Below are positions 34,023-46,105 of a DNA stretch of 64,000 bases, piece by piece. Source of the DNA: Acanthacorydalis orientalis (Eukaryota; Arthropoda; Insecta; Megaloptera; Corydalidae); the NCBI GenBank assembly GCA_034766995.1, contig CM068320.1:16990187-17054186 (forward strand), given 5' to 3'. The translations under genes and the position numbers were made by a program. Every line of letters begins with the position of its first letter. Position 1 is the stretch's first letter. The notes below the pieces were generated by a model that ran no database searches, was not told the DNA's origin, and saw only the letters and a program-made list of their open reading frames with translations.

Positions 34023-34913
34023 TTGGTTGATGCATAAGTTTGTAACGCTTTTATTAAATTTAGAATTTATTTTTTTTAAATAAACTAAGCAATAATATAT
34101 TCTCGTCCATTGTTTACGATTTCCGCCCAATATTCTGACAGTTTTTCAATTCTACGCCCGAAGAAATTCGGTGATTTGGATCTGAAGAAGTCATCAAACC
34201 AATTTTGAAAAGCAACGTTGTTATTAAAGGAGATTTCTCGGAGATTGTTGGATAGAGAGTAGAAAATATGAAAATCGGATGAAGTAAGATCAGGAGAATA
34301 GAGTAGATGTGGAACAACCTCCTAACCAAGTTCTTCAATAGCTGCTTTTGTAATGTTATCAGAATATAGACGGGAATTATCATACTGCGAATCACTTGAT
34401 GCCGTCTTCTAGGTCGTTTTTTTAAAAAAATGTTGGCCTCAATGCGATGGAGTTGTTGGCAATAAACCTCGGAAGTATTGGCTGACATGAATCATCCCGA
34501 ACTGAAGAGTTTAAACGGTCTTTATCAAAGTTGGATGGTCTTCCTGAACGTAGAGAATCATTCATATCAAAATAGCTCTCTTTGAAACGAAAAACCATTT
34601 TTGTGCCGTACTTTCCACAATGGATTTTTCCCCGTAAACGCCACAAATGGTTCTAGTTGCTTCTGATTCCTTAACTCCTTGGTTAAACTCAAATAAAAGG
34701 ATATGTCGGAAATGTTCGTTTTTTTTATACTTGACATTCCATTTTTCTTAGTCAGCCGTTAATATAAACTTTCTACAAATTGAAAAATTCAAGAAGTACT
34801 AAATAAAATAATACTATGATATTAAAATGACATTAACATATGTCAAACAGCTTTCTTTTCAGAACACTGTTATCTTGTAAAACAAAAACGCTACGAATTC
34901 TCATATATCACAA
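34023..34913 (-). mobile_element. Mariner relic I with both ends (891 bp)
   Basis: TA at 34021-34022 and 34914-34915. The ends are TTGGTTGATGCATAAGTTTG (34023 onward) and the complement of the far end, TTGTGATATATGAGAATTCG, both followed by (T)AGCGTTTT or AACGCTTTT. On the minus strand: EPFVAFTGKNPLWK-like N-terminal code, then GRPSNFDKDRLNSSV (about 34546-34500), the linker after HTH1. It then jumps to the catalytic half, LYSPDLTSSDFHIFYSLSNN (about 34298-34240, third Asp present). The C-terminus is KLSEYWAEIVNNGREYI (about 34146-34100). HTH2 and the first catalytic block are deleted; frameshifts are present. The tail style matches bee-type mariners. Confidence 0.87.
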
Positions 34914-34915
34914 TA

Positions 34916-35374
34916 TTCGACTTAAATATTTAAGCGTATACGGCTTCAATCTTTTAAATTATATATCGCTTAGAACAAAATTAATAATCAAGCAAACTTA
35001 CAAAAAGTATTTTTCTCGCGAACGTTCTAAATTGTAAAAAAAATCATTTAGTAAGAAAAGGTTGAAATATTCTATCATACACTTATAAAGCGTCGCCTGT
35101 GATTAGTAATATAAGTATCCCCCTTTAAGAACTATTGATTTAATGTATAAGTATTTATTTGAGTACCTTATTAAATATTTTGTAAAATACATATTTTTTT
35201 TTAATATAATCTGACCTAAATTTTAATTTTAACTAGTTTCATATTTTAAATGCTAAATTTCTACCATTGATTCTTAAAATTATATTTCACTGCGTCAAAT
35301 AATAAATGATAATTGAGAAAACATACTTCAACTAATAAGAAATTGTGAATAAGATTAAACACGTTGTATTGAAT
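34916..35374. other. AT-rich gene-free stretch
   Basis: Nothing recognised. Confidence 0.5.
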
Positions 35375-35378
35375 TCAG

Positions 35379-35710
35379 ATGTCGGGGAGGAATGATTTTC
35401 TGACACCAAGCATCTTATGGAGTGAGGGTTCAGTCCAAAGATGCCCTTTTCTTGCTGTATATACGACCACGACAGTTTTTAAAGGAATGACATTTTTGTT
35501 ACTAGTAGAATACTTTATTTACACACACTGTGCTGAATGTATTCAGACACGATGCATTCGATCGTACGCTGATTACGCTTGCTTATACACTGACTGATAT
35601 TTAATACATCTTTAACCCACATCCCTTAGCACGCTCTCAGCGTGATGCTTTTAGTTTACAGATATGTTCAGTCGACCGGTCATTAAGATATCCTTAACAC
35701 ACGTATCTTG
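35379..35710. other. GC-richer island, unclassified
   Basis: Starts TGTCGGGGAGGAATGATTTT. It contains TATA-like GCTGTATATACG, TTCGATCGTACGCTGATTAC, the inverted pair AGCACGC-TCTCA-GCGTGATGCT, and TCAGTCGACCGGTCATTAAG. A solo LTR was considered because of the TGT start and TATA-like box. No matching CA end with a target duplication was found. The 72-codon frame at 35379-35597 has no family signature. Confidence 0.35.
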
Positions 35711-35873
35711 TTTTCTTTAAGAATCAGTACCTTTATTTGTATTGAAAACAGATCTAAATTACTAGCTGCCAAAATAAAGGCATCTTCAGCACATTTGTAC
35801 TGCTAGTTAAGACATAATGACTTTTAAATGAGGTTGATAAAGTTTATTTTCAGTAGTGGGTAGTCAAATGATG

Positions 35874-35877
<4 letters not shown>

Positions 35878-35931
<54 letters not shown>
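35878..35931. repeat. (TA)n array
   Basis: About 25 TA units followed by GTACGTGTGTATG. Confidence 0.95.
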
Positions 35932-35935
<4 letters not shown>

Positions 35936-36103
35936 GTGTGTATGAGTTTAATTAAGAAACACTTTTGTACTCATTATTTAAATTAAGAGCCGAAAGTACG
36001 TAGTTGATTTGTTTAGTTGTCCAATCAAATTAATTAATTGCTTAAAATGCTTCACTTATAGTATTGGACATATCATTAAATTAAAATAGTAGTTATATAC
36101 ATG

Positions 36104-36106
<3 letters not shown>

Positions 36107-36149
<43 letters not shown>
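36107..36149. repeat. (TA)n array
   Basis: About 21 TA units. Confidence 0.95.
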
Positions 36150-36151
<2 letters not shown>

Positions 36152-37621
36152 AAGTTCTTACTTATTTTTAAATATTGTTAAATTTATAAATTTATGTATT
36201 GAGCTTTAATGATGTATATTGTATTAATTTTTATGTTAGTAATTTCTGATGAAAAAAGCATGCTATTGAACTTTTTTTAATATTTATTTATTTAATAGTT
36301 AAATAAACACATTTATTTTTTAAGTAAATATGTTTTTCCTTGTATTTGTCATTTGTTATAGATAAGTAAAAAAAATAGTACAATAAAATTACTATTTCAT
36401 AAATACTTACATAAACCAGATGTATAATACAACTTTATTTTAGTTAATATTAATTTTTATGTTATAATTATTCTCTTTTAAGCATATTACTACATGTTAT
36501 TGGATTTTTGAATCAAAATTTATTTAATAAATTTATTTAAATTCTCTGAATTGGAAATTGTATTTTCCATTTAATCAATTTCTTTGAAACGCAATATTAC
36601 TAGTATTATTATTATTATTTATAAGGAACTAAATATATCGACGCATAGTTTAGTATGAATATTGCTTCAAATTATGATCAACTAAATATTATCAATTATT
36701 TAGAGTTAACATTAACTTGAGGTTGATATACGAGTATATAAATTAAATATTATTAATTCCGTTGATTGCTGTTTGATAGTGAGGTTATCAATGTGGTTTT
36801 ATTTATTAAATTATGATTTACATGAAATGAATTTTCTGTATAAGGAGAATATAATTTCCAATAAAAAATAAAACTTTACTAATTGTGTCATTATATTCTT
36901 CATTTTTGTTAAAAATTAAATTTTATAGTGGTTCTATATTTTTGCTTAAAAAAGTAACACAATAATAAAAAATGAATGATTTTTTATCATTTACCAATAT
37001 ATGTAATTATTTTCAATAACTTATTTTTTTCTACTAGATTTGTCTTTCAAACAAAGAAAACTACCAAATGAATTTTTCTCTTGATTTTAAATAAATCAAT
37101 AGATTACGAGGATTTTAAATTAACATTTCAAAATAATAATCTATAATATTATTCCAAAATATTTACTTTTATAAAAGAGTAATTTCAAAATTCAATGATT
37201 AATTTATTTTCCGATCTAATATCAATTTTTAAAAAAACCATTGAAATAGTAAATTACTTGTCAATATTAAATCATCAGTATTTTGTAAAACACCAAATGT
37301 TATTCATGAAAATTTTTTACTTTTCAAACTACACCACTCGTATTTTAAAGAAATGTTATGTTAATGATTGTTATTTGGAACATACATATATTATATGATA
37401 AAGTACATTATATGATAAACTTGAATCAATTTTAACAATTCTTTTCCATATTTATACTCTGTTATTTGTAAATATTTTTTTGTAATTAGTCATTCTTTTT
37501 AATTTTGTAGTTTTAGTAAAATAAATAAATGAATTCGGTTTCAAAAAGTTACAGTGTAGTTATAAATTACTTGTATTCTAAACTAATATATACTGATTAA
37601 ATTTTGTATAAAATTTACACA

Positions 37622-37659
<38 letters not shown>

Positions 37660-39158
37660 GGCGTTTCAATTATTTCATTTAAACATATTTCGAATGAATA
37701 TATATATATATATATATATAATTTTGAGAAATGTCATAAATAAAATATGCCAATTTACTAAGTATCATTTATCAGAATGCGTAAACTCCATGATAATACT
37801 ATCAACACTGACTTTATAGGATCTATTATGTAAATACGACATTTTTATTTATAAAAATTAATTGTAAAACCTAATTTATCTTTCAATCTCAATTTTAAAT
37901 GTCATATGGTTTTTTTTTGTATACAATTAATGTAAATTTACTTGGAATAATTATATTTCTTGTAAAATTGACTGTAATTATAAAAAATTATAATTATAAA
38001 AAACTAAAAAGTTTAATACACTTTTTGTCTAGTAACAGTGCAATATATATGCTAGAAAATAAATGTCAACTATGTTCAAATATATTTTTACATATAGAAT
38101 GAAAATTTTAGTTTATAGAAAAATAAAATATTATGTGAAATTATATAGTTTGGCAAAAAAATATTATCATGGTTAGATAAGAAAATAAATAGATTTTAAG
38201 ATGAGAAATTACATATACTCTTATTCATTGATGCTCAATTTCCAGATCAATGCAGTGGATAAATTTTAATAGCATATTCCTGAGTATATATCTTTCCAGA
38301 GACTGTTTATAACCAGACACAAAACCATATATATTTAATACATAATATAGACTGTCACTCTATAAATCTGAGACCAATTGGTATAAATTTATTACGCGCT
38401 GTTTAATCAAGAAACGAATCAAGTCTGTAATTAACGGTAATAACTATAAAACCAACATAGACACTGAAAACCATAAATGTTGTTAAGCAAGTTTATATAT
38501 TTTTGCTAAATATATTTAAATGTTATATTCTTCATCTTCTAAATATTCTTTCAATAAAACTATCATTTTATTTATTACTTCGTTTTTGTAAAATATATAG
38601 AACATGATTGATATATTTATGTTCTAACGAAATCTCTTTATAATTTAGTTAAGAAAAAAGTATTGTGCTCACTTATAAATAAATATACAAAATATATTCA
38701 TTAAAAATAATTGTTTCGACCAATTTAACAATATATTTAAATTTATATTTCTTTCACTACTAACATAGGTCAATATTAAATCAGAAACGTTCCATATAAT
38801 CTCTTCGGTAGTTATGGATCAGTCAACTGTAAATAATCGCGAGTGCAGAAGTCTGTAAAATATAGCGAGAGGCATTAGTAATCAAATATATACTACACAT
38901 ATAAGAGGTTCCTACAGCATAGGATCATTCCTATTATATTTGTTCAGGGAACGTTGTCTATATAGAAATGTGCCTTCTATGTAATAAATTTGCCTCGCAG
39001 ACCTACTTGAAATTACCGATAAGTGAAATATATGAAAATACCTTAATTCAAATATTGTTATTCACTGTGGTTATCCTTGTAAATGTAACACGCAAGCTGC
39101 AAAAGCTGTTGAATGTAATAATTTATAATTAGAAAAACTGTTCCCGACACTATATATA
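36150..39158. other. AT-rich gene-free stretch
   Basis: Holds (TA)n at 37624-37656 and 37699-37720. A GC-richer patch lies at about 38805-39010 (GGTCAGTTATGGATCAGT-like, AATCGCGAGTGCAGAAGTC, TGCCTCGCAGACC), with no frame. Small Lys/Asn/Ile-rich frames here have no support as genes. Confidence 0.5.
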
Positions 39159-39160
39159 TA

Positions 39161-39733
39161 TAAGGTTGGTAGGAAAATAATTACGGTTTTTTTTGTGAAT
39201 TCTAACCTAATTTTTTTCAATGAAAGTGTCATTTCATCGTGTTCATGTTAATAACATTTTAAAGTGCATTTTATTCGATCTGTATTTTGGTAAATTTGAC
39301 TTTGATTCTATTATTAATTTTACTTCAAATTGAGATATTGTATTGAAAATGGAAAAGATGCAAATTAGAGCAATTTATGTATGAGTTCAAAACATGTGAT
39401 AAAGTAGCAGAAACTGTTCGTAAACTAAACGATATTTTTGATGTGGGTACTGTTAAGAAATGTACGGTCCAGATGTGGTACCAAAAATTTCTGGTGGGAA
39501 TAAGAGCTTTGAAGATGAAGAAGGTCGTTGGCGCCCTTCTTCCGTTCATAACGACTAATTGAATGCGTTAGTTGAATCAAAACTACGCACAACAATTCGA
39601 AAGCTTGCACAAAAATTAGGCGTTAGTCATTAAACCGTTCTGGATCACTTAAAACAGCTAGGAATATCAAAAAAGAGAAAAATGTATATAAATTTGAAGG
39701 TCATAAACCGCAATTATTTTACTACTAACCTAA
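39161..39733 (+). mobile_element. Mariner deletion derivative B (mellifera-like)
   Basis: Left end TAAGGTTGGTAGGAAAATAA; the complement of the right end is TTAGGTTAGTAGTAAAATAA. TA lies on both sides (39159-39160, 39734-39735). The 5' leader matches copies A, C and D. ATG at 39350 begins MEKMQIRAI, followed by decayed HTH1. SFEDEEGRWRPSSVHND is in the linker. HTH2 reads TTIRKLAQKLGVSH, stop, TVLDHLKQLG (about 39589-39665). This joins at once to the 3' leader MYINLKVINRNYF, so the whole catalytic domain is missing. Confidence 0.9.
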
Positions 39734-39735
39734 TA

Positions 39736-40860
39736 TTTTTATATAGTGAGAAAATAATATGTATTAATTTAATATAGAAATACATGTAAAAAAATATTAA
39801 TAAAATTTATGTGAGAATAATATTACATTAGTAAATATGTAATTAGTTAAAAAAACTGTCTTTTATTAATTCAATAAATGAATGTGTTATTATAATGTAA
39901 GAAAATCAAACATTATTAGTTTAAATTATAATTTTTGCTAATAAAAATCTGTAAAAACAGTGATTATTTTATTCTAGTAATGCTCAATTACAATATTTAT
40001 TTTCAACGAATTGAAATTTGTTTAAAAAAATATGTATTTATTATCATATCAGCTACTGTAACATCTATACAAAATAGCTACTTTTTAAAAAATTTGATAT
40101 TATTTGTAGTAAATAATATTGTCTTTACAATAAAAAAATAACATTGTATTTAAAACTAATATATTAATTTTTAATATTTTTATGATTTAAAAGAAAATAA
40201 TACGTATATTTTTTATTTCAATGAAAATACAAGGTATATTCAATTAAAATTAACACATATGCTTTTCTTGGTACATAATATGATTTTGACTTTTTAATAA
40301 TATTTTAGTGTATATAAGTAGTTCATTCACGAAAAAATTCCTCCACTACTATTTAAGCTAAAAGAAATTATGTAACCTTTATAATAGCTCAGTGGGAGAT
40401 GAGTACAGAAACCAAGTGAATGGAAAAACTATCCTTAAGTATTAAAATTTTCAAAAATAAAAATTATGTGATCTGAATCGTATTATAAAGAAATATAATA
40501 CTTGGAATATTTCTGACGATATAATTGCAAATATTAAAATATGCTTTCAGAGAATATTTAATGTCTTTAAGAGTTATTAAGAGTCAACATACATTTCATA
40601 CAAAATCTAAGTCACATTTTCATAAATATTTAAATCAAAACTATTTATTCTTCGTTTATTTACAGAAGTGGATAAATATTTACATTAGAAAAAATCCTGC
40701 ACGTATAAATATAGAAATCAAATAAATTTTTCTTTTTATATTTAAAAGAAATTTAATATAATTAAATTCCTTTATAAACTTATTTGAATATCAGTTGTGT
40801 AATTGTATACATATATATATATGTTTTAAAAAGCAGAGAAATAATTTATTTTTTATTGGT
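39736..40860. other. AT-rich gene-free stretch
   Basis: One tRNA A-box-like string, TAGCTCAGTGGGAGA (40385-40399), with no convincing B box or cloverleaf. Short (TA)n at 40808-40823. The frame at 40525-40725 shows no family signature. Confidence 0.5.
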
Positions 40861-40867
40861 GTTTTAG

Positions 40868-40923
40868 ATGCCTTGGAAGGGTCTCGCTGCGTCCAATTGA
40901 TCAGATTAATGAATCTTTATCAG
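40868..40923 (+). other. Possible orphan 56-nt exon
   Basis: A T-rich tract ending TTGGTGTTTTAG precedes a GC-rich 56-nt block (starts ATGCCTTGGAAGGGTCTCGC, ends CTTTATCAG) followed by GTAAAT. This has the form of an internal exon with acceptor AG and donor CAG/GTAAAT. Two frames are open throughout: ALEGSRCVQLIRLMNLYQ (ending on a codon boundary) and CLGRVSLRPIDQINESLS (phase 1 at both sides). I recognise neither. The abrupt composition change is notable, but no partner exon is visible in this window. Confidence 0.35.
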
Positions 40924-41031
40924 GTAAATGAACTTCAATCATTAATTATTACTCTGTAATATAATATGTGTAATAAATTGTAGCAATTGAGTCTATTATT
41001 ACTTAATTAAAGTGTATCTTGTACTCCAATG

Positions 41032-41088
41032 GTGTAGCATCAAATATCTATAATAATGCTACTTCATTTCCATTCCTTGTTGGAATGG
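41032..41088. repeat. Two adjacent small hairpins
   Basis: GTAGCAT...ATGCTAC pairs around a 14-nt loop. It is followed at 41070-41088 by CCATTCC-TTGTT-GGAATGG, a perfect 7-bp stem with a 5-nt loop. Function unknown. Confidence 0.5.
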
Positions 41089-41166
41089 AGATTTCAATAT
41101 ATCGCTTGCAGTTCCTATAGAAATAATTCAATAGTCCAATACATATAATCCAATAACTGTTATCAA

Positions 41167-41169
<3 letters not shown>

Positions 41170-41221
<52 letters not shown>

Positions 41222-41251
41222 CACATGCATATATATATATATATATATACC
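41170..41251. repeat. Two (TA)n arrays
   Basis: 41170-41215 and 41228-41251, separated by GTAAACACACATGC. Confidence 0.95.
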
Positions 41252-42799
41252 TTTTATAATAAGAAAATTTCTTTTTTGAAAAAAACATTACTATTGTCCA
41301 AAATTGATATTCTTAAAAACATATCTTAAAAACGTAATTGTTTGTTTAATATGTACTAAATTTCTTGTTGATTTTGTTCTACTCTATTATAGAATAGTAT
41401 TTTATTAAATTTTATTTTTTGTATAAAGTATATAATTAAAAATTATATTATATAATCCTTGTGTTTTCAAACAAATTCCAGTTAATAATTATTGCTATGC
41501 TCACAATCCAATATTAAAATGACATATTTTAGATACAATAACAAACATTGTTATTGAAAATCGAATCATTTGTGATAAAAAAAAGCGATAAGAATGGTTA
41601 CGACCAAACAGTTATATTTTAACTGTCATTTATTTTATTTTGAAATCTATTCATAAATGATTTCATTAAAAATGTTTTTGTTAATCTGAACTAAATAAGC
41701 ATATTGATAATTAGATAGAGTAACATATATCTAGGAAATTCGTTGTTGAATTTCAATATTCTCTTGTTCATTTCTGGCCTAAATTATAAATGTATTCAAA
41801 TCTTTTCTATAAATACAAAGAAAAATATTTAATAATTTAATTTTCTGCAAACTTGGTTATTTAAGTGATTTAAATAATTTACAAAAAGTACTACTTGAGT
41901 CGCTTTAATTGAGTAAAATTATTTTAATGATCCATTATTTAAGTTTAATAAAAAATATAGATTATTTCTAAGTATTTAATTCCTCTATTTATCCAATTAG
42001 TGAAATTAATTTATAAAATTTAAACTTTTTACTTGAAAGCTAATAATAATAATGTGTGGATTGAAAAAAAAATATTCTCGTTTGGTATTTTATTTTTTAG
42101 TATTACCAGTTTTTAAATGTATGTATAAAGAATAAGATACATTATATATATATATATATATATGTGTATTGTAATGTTTTGAAAATAATATTTAATTATT
42201 CAATTAGACTTTTTTGTATATTTCTCGAATATACGAAGTTCTATTTACTTTCAGAAACAAATTTTCACGTCCAAAAACACCGTAATTGTTCTAATCAAAA
42301 ACGTTGAGTTGTTCTAATCAAAAACGTGAAACAGTAATTGATTATTGATAATTTTTTTGTTGCTTATATGTTTTTAAATGCCGATGATACAATATTCAGT
42401 TAATAGAGTAAATAGAGTTCTAAGATGCCAAAAAATATGTAGAAAGATTTTTGATCGTAAGCTTTTTGTATGGTTGCTGGAAAAGTGAAATGAATTTATC
42501 CACAATATCAAATTTTTTGTTATGTTTTTTTTTTGTTATTTGTATGGTATTGTATCTATAACTTATGATTATATAATACTATTTTTACACTTTAAAATAT
42601 ATATATTTTACAAAAAAAAGGAAACAAATTTAATATAATAAAACAGAATTACAGATTCAAGAATCTCACACAAACGATTATAATTTTTTAAATAAATTTA
42701 TTTTGTTCAAAATTTAATACGAGTATAAGATATAATTTTATAAAAAGTAGTAATAATTAATTATGAAGTTCATGAGTGTAAAAAATACCATTTCTGGTT
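41252..42799. other. AT-rich gene-free stretch
   Basis: Short (TA)n at 42142-42164. A 19-bp direct tandem repeat, GTTCTAATCAAAAACGT, occurs at about 42291 and 42314. Nothing coding seen. Confidence 0.5.
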
Positions 42800-43081
42800 T
42801 AATACACGAATGTTGTGTATAGAACTCGCTCTTGGGAATCTATTGATTTCTTATCGCTTTTATTTAATACATTCCCCTTGTCCTCTGACAGCAGGTAAAC
42901 GTACAGAGTTCAGGATAATTGCGCCGATAGCAAATGTCAAACCCAATTTAAACCTTGGTGACGCATGCCTGTGTCCTGATTCGCACGCCATTGGGATTCG
43001 CGTCACTTACGCGAACGCCAGTTCAATTCGAAAACTTACTCAGATGCTTTCACTACATTCCCGGCCTCACGGATCAGTGGG
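42800..43081. other. GC-rich island, left part
   Basis: Abruptly GC-richer DNA, including TTCGCGT-CACTT-ACGCGAA (42997-43015, perfect 7-bp stem) and CATTCCCGGCCTCACGGATC. The 109-codon frame at 42810-43139 spans it but shows no domain I recognise, and its end runs into AT-rich DNA. The island seems to continue at 43759 after an insertion. Confidence 0.5.
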
Positions 43082-43758
43082 TTATTTTTTAATTTTTAAA
43101 TTCTTTAAGGTAGTGTTGGCTTTTTCTTGGAACATATAAATATTTTTTCTTTATGATAATAATTCAATAGAAGTATTCAATAAGGAAATCTTACATTGTA
43201 AACTAAACAATTTTTTACTTTTATTAAAATAATAAGAAAATATGCCAGTTTTCTTCATCATTTAATATCACTTGATTTCTTATTTTATACTACTATTTTT
43301 GACAAGTATGCCACCTTAAAGTAGATTTTAGATCACTTAATAAATATTATTTAACATTCTCTTTATTCACACTTGTTTATAAACATTCATGCTACTCAAA
43401 AATACATTCTAGAATTTTATAGAAAATGAATTTAAAGCATTTTAAAAATTACTTCAAACAAATATCTAGATATTTGAATTCTTGCTTTAATTCCAGTAAG
43501 GTAAAAGAGTTTAAATAAATATTAAAAAAATACTTAATCGTCAATGATGATTATAATTTACTTGATATTTTACTAGATTTGAAAAACAAAATGATTTGAT
43601 TAAATTTACTTATCAATAGTCGAAATAGTTTTTTGCTCAAATTATCAAGATATAATACTTTTGAAAAATTATTCTTATATTAACTTCATTTTTTTTAAAT
43701 ATCAGACATCTTGCCTTCTTTAATAGTAAGAATAAACTCTAAATATTTTTTTATATAA
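43082..43758. mobile_element. Putative AT-rich insertion with 9-bp target duplication
   Basis: ATCAGTGGG occurs at 43073-43081 and again at 43759-43767, exactly where GC-rich sequence stops and resumes. The 677 bp between are typical AT-rich DNA. No clear terminal inverted repeat and no open frame were found, so the element class is unknown. Confidence 0.5.
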
Positions 43759-43862
43759 ATCAGTGGGCTCTGCTTTCTACTCACTACGCTCGCCGACCCC
43801 TGAGGGTCTCCACCCACGCTTTATTCACTCGCTCCTCCAACTTACTTCGCTAGTATCGCATA
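43759..43862. other. GC-rich island, right part
   Basis: Continues the island with CTCACTACGCTCGCCGACCC, then CTGAGGGTCTCCACCCACGC and CACTCGCTCCTCC. GACCC-CTGA-GGGTC forms a small stem-loop (about 43795-43808). Origin unknown; it does not match a transposon I recognise. Confidence 0.4.
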
Positions 43863-43877
43863 TATTTACTCAATATG

Positions 43878-43953
43878 GTAATATATATATATATATATAT
43901 ATATATTCACATATATATGTATGTATGTGTATATATATATATATATATATATG
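43878..43953. repeat. Interrupted (TA)n array
   Basis: Two TA blocks around TTCACATATATATGTATGTATGTG. Confidence 0.95.
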
Positions 43954-45014
43954 ATAGTATGTCTACATAATTGCTCTTTGCAGTTATACTGCAACGTAGT
44001 TGTTTTATAAAGTTGTACATTTCATTGTAGGTGTTATGATACCAATATCATAATTTTTCGGAAAAATTCGAGTGTCATTGTTAATAATAGTTTAATACAA
44101 AATCTATATACGTTTTTGTAAAATTTTTTTGGTAATTTTTGAAATTTTAGGGAATATTTGTTAATATATAGATAAATATTTGAAAGTATAATTAAATAAA
44201 TATTATTTTATTTAAATCGTAACAAATATATATTAAATCGTAAAATTGAAGTGTTCTGTTTTACTTTATGAATATAAATAAATTATTTCATCAAAATAAT
44301 ATTTATAAATTTTTCAATATATAAAAATTTAAAAGCATTATTAATCGTAATGTATTATAAATGACTAAAACAATATGATTTTTTAATAAATAAGTGACTG
44401 TGAATAATTTTGTATTTAATTTTTTCTGGATAAACTATTCAGATTGCGAAAAAATAATTTTAGAATGATATTTTCTGCATCATGTTTTTTAATAATCTGA
44501 TTTATCAATTTTTTGCTGACTTTTTAATATCAGATAGGTTTCTTACTACACAAATATATTCGTCTTAATTAGATATGTTGTTTAAATATGGTTAATAAAG
44601 AAATTATATTAATATAATATATAGCAATACAAAGCAATACAGAACGTTAGTTTTTATCTAATATTACATTGTGTTTTATAAAAAATATCTTTAACATGTA
44701 CGAAATACAGCACAGTTTAATAATAAAGTAATTACTTCGATCTGATACGTGCAGTAGAAAGTAAATCACGTAAATCAGTTGATTCAAAGATTTATCGCCT
44801 TAATTTACTACGGATTTAGTAATTTTGTCTAATCCAAAACGTGCTGCAGAGATTTTGTACTAGTGCTCAAGTTAGTGTAATAAGAAATAGGAATGTAATA
44901 GCAACAATGCGTTCAAAGAATACTAATTAGGTGGTTGTAGAGGTTTTGAACATATCTTTATTTTAATCACATTTAGATATTTCTGTATTACTTGCTTTTT
45001 TTAACACAAGTATA
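43954..45014. other. AT-rich gene-free stretch
   Basis: A moderately complex patch near 44820-44940 (CCAAAACGTGCTGCAGAG) gave no firm assignment. Confidence 0.5.
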
Positions 45015-45069
45015 GCATACACACACATACACACATATATATATATATATATATATACATACATATATA
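45015..45069. repeat. (CA)n(TA)n array
   Basis: ACACACATACACACA passing into TA, ending ACATACATATATA. Confidence 0.95.
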
Positions 45070-45124
45070 TTCAATAATTAAAGAAATCTTATAATGTATT
45101 TCAAATAACTAATTAACTTATATA

Positions 45125-45956
45125 CAGAACGTCCCAAAAAATGTATACACACTCTGAATGATTATAAATTTAGTATTTATTAAAGTATAACTACAGTTAA
45201 ATACATAAGGTCAAATTGATGACCGTAATGGTCCAGGTATTGATGATAACTTGGAACAATGGAATCGCATACAGAACGAATTGTTTGGTATTTGGGCACA
45301 TTTTCTTTCAGTGACTACTCACAATTCATTAACTGTAGCCTGTTTTGTGTCATAAACTTTATCTTTGATGAGGCCTTATCAAAACAGTCCATTGGCGTGA
45401 GATCTGGGGAGAGAGGGGGATTCAATAGTACCTTTATGTCCAATCTATCTGTTAAGAAACTTTTCATCAAGATAGATCCTCACATCTTGATGGTAGTGAG
45501 AGATAAACCATCTTGTTTGAAACAAAATCCTCCTCATACCTAAACAACTCACGAATGCCGTTTATGACAAATTTCTGCAGCAGGTTCAAATTAAAGGATC
45601 CAGTCACTGTGCTATCAAAAAAGAATAGTCCAATTAAATCCCTTGATAACAATCTACACCACACTGAAACTTCTAGTAAGTTAACATAATGTTTCTCCGT
45701 AACATGCGGATACTCAGATGCACAGTAGCTGCAATTATGGCGATTAATTGAACCGTTTAATTTAAATTACGCTATCTAAAGTGTCTTTGCACTTCATTTA
45801 TGTTCTCATACTTCCAGTAGCACTTTATAACAAATTTTCTTTTTTCGAAGTTTAACCTAAAATAAGACATTACTTTGAACCACTTTTACTTAAAAAAGAA
45901 AGAAAATTAAGAAGGTTATGGACTATTAAAATGTGTATATATTTTTTGAGACACTG
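45125..45956 (-). mobile_element. Tc1/mariner-superfamily (DDE_3-type) element J, 832 bp
   Basis: TA at 45123-45124 and 45957-45958. The ends are CAGAACGTCCCAAAAAATGT and the complement of the far end, CAGTGTCTCAAAAAATATAT, both followed by ACACA. One decayed transposase lies on the minus strand. The right border runs into a long (TA)n array. Confidence 0.9.
45190..45690 (-). pseudogene. DDE_3-type transposase C-terminal half (element J)
   Basis: Minus-strand code: [20 protein letters not shown] (about 45673-45614), the hydrophobic strand before the second catalytic region. Then [18 protein letters not shown] and [17 protein letters not shown], where the usual FQQDGA-type block is degraded. 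After frameshifts come SPDLTPMDCFDKASSKIK (about 45408-45355), retaining the third catalytic residue region (usually LTPxDFFLWG). The C-terminus is VCDSIVPSYHQYLDHYGHQF (about 45259-45200). The N-terminal HTH domain is not recognisable. The order of motifs fits the IS630/Tc1 DDE_3 family. Dead through frameshifts and loss of the N-terminus. Confidence 0.85.
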
Positions 45957-45966
45957 TATATATATT

Positions 45967-45999
<33 letters not shown>

Positions 46000-46099
46000 A
46001 TATACAATATATATATACAATATATATATATATATATATACATATATATACAATATATATATACATATATATATATATACATATATATACAATATAATA
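45957..46099. repeat. Long interrupted (TA)n array
   Basis: About 140 bp of TA with ACAATATATATA and TTTATATA interruptions, between two transposons. Confidence 0.95.
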
Positions 46100-46105
46100 T
46101 TTTTA

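Noticed and set aside
35379..35810. Solo LTR starting TGTCGGGG
   Set aside because: No CA-ended partner border with a matching target duplication was found.
40385..40399. tRNA gene or tRNA-derived SINE
   Set aside because: Only an A-box-like string is present. No B box at the right distance and no acceptor or anticodon stem could be drawn.
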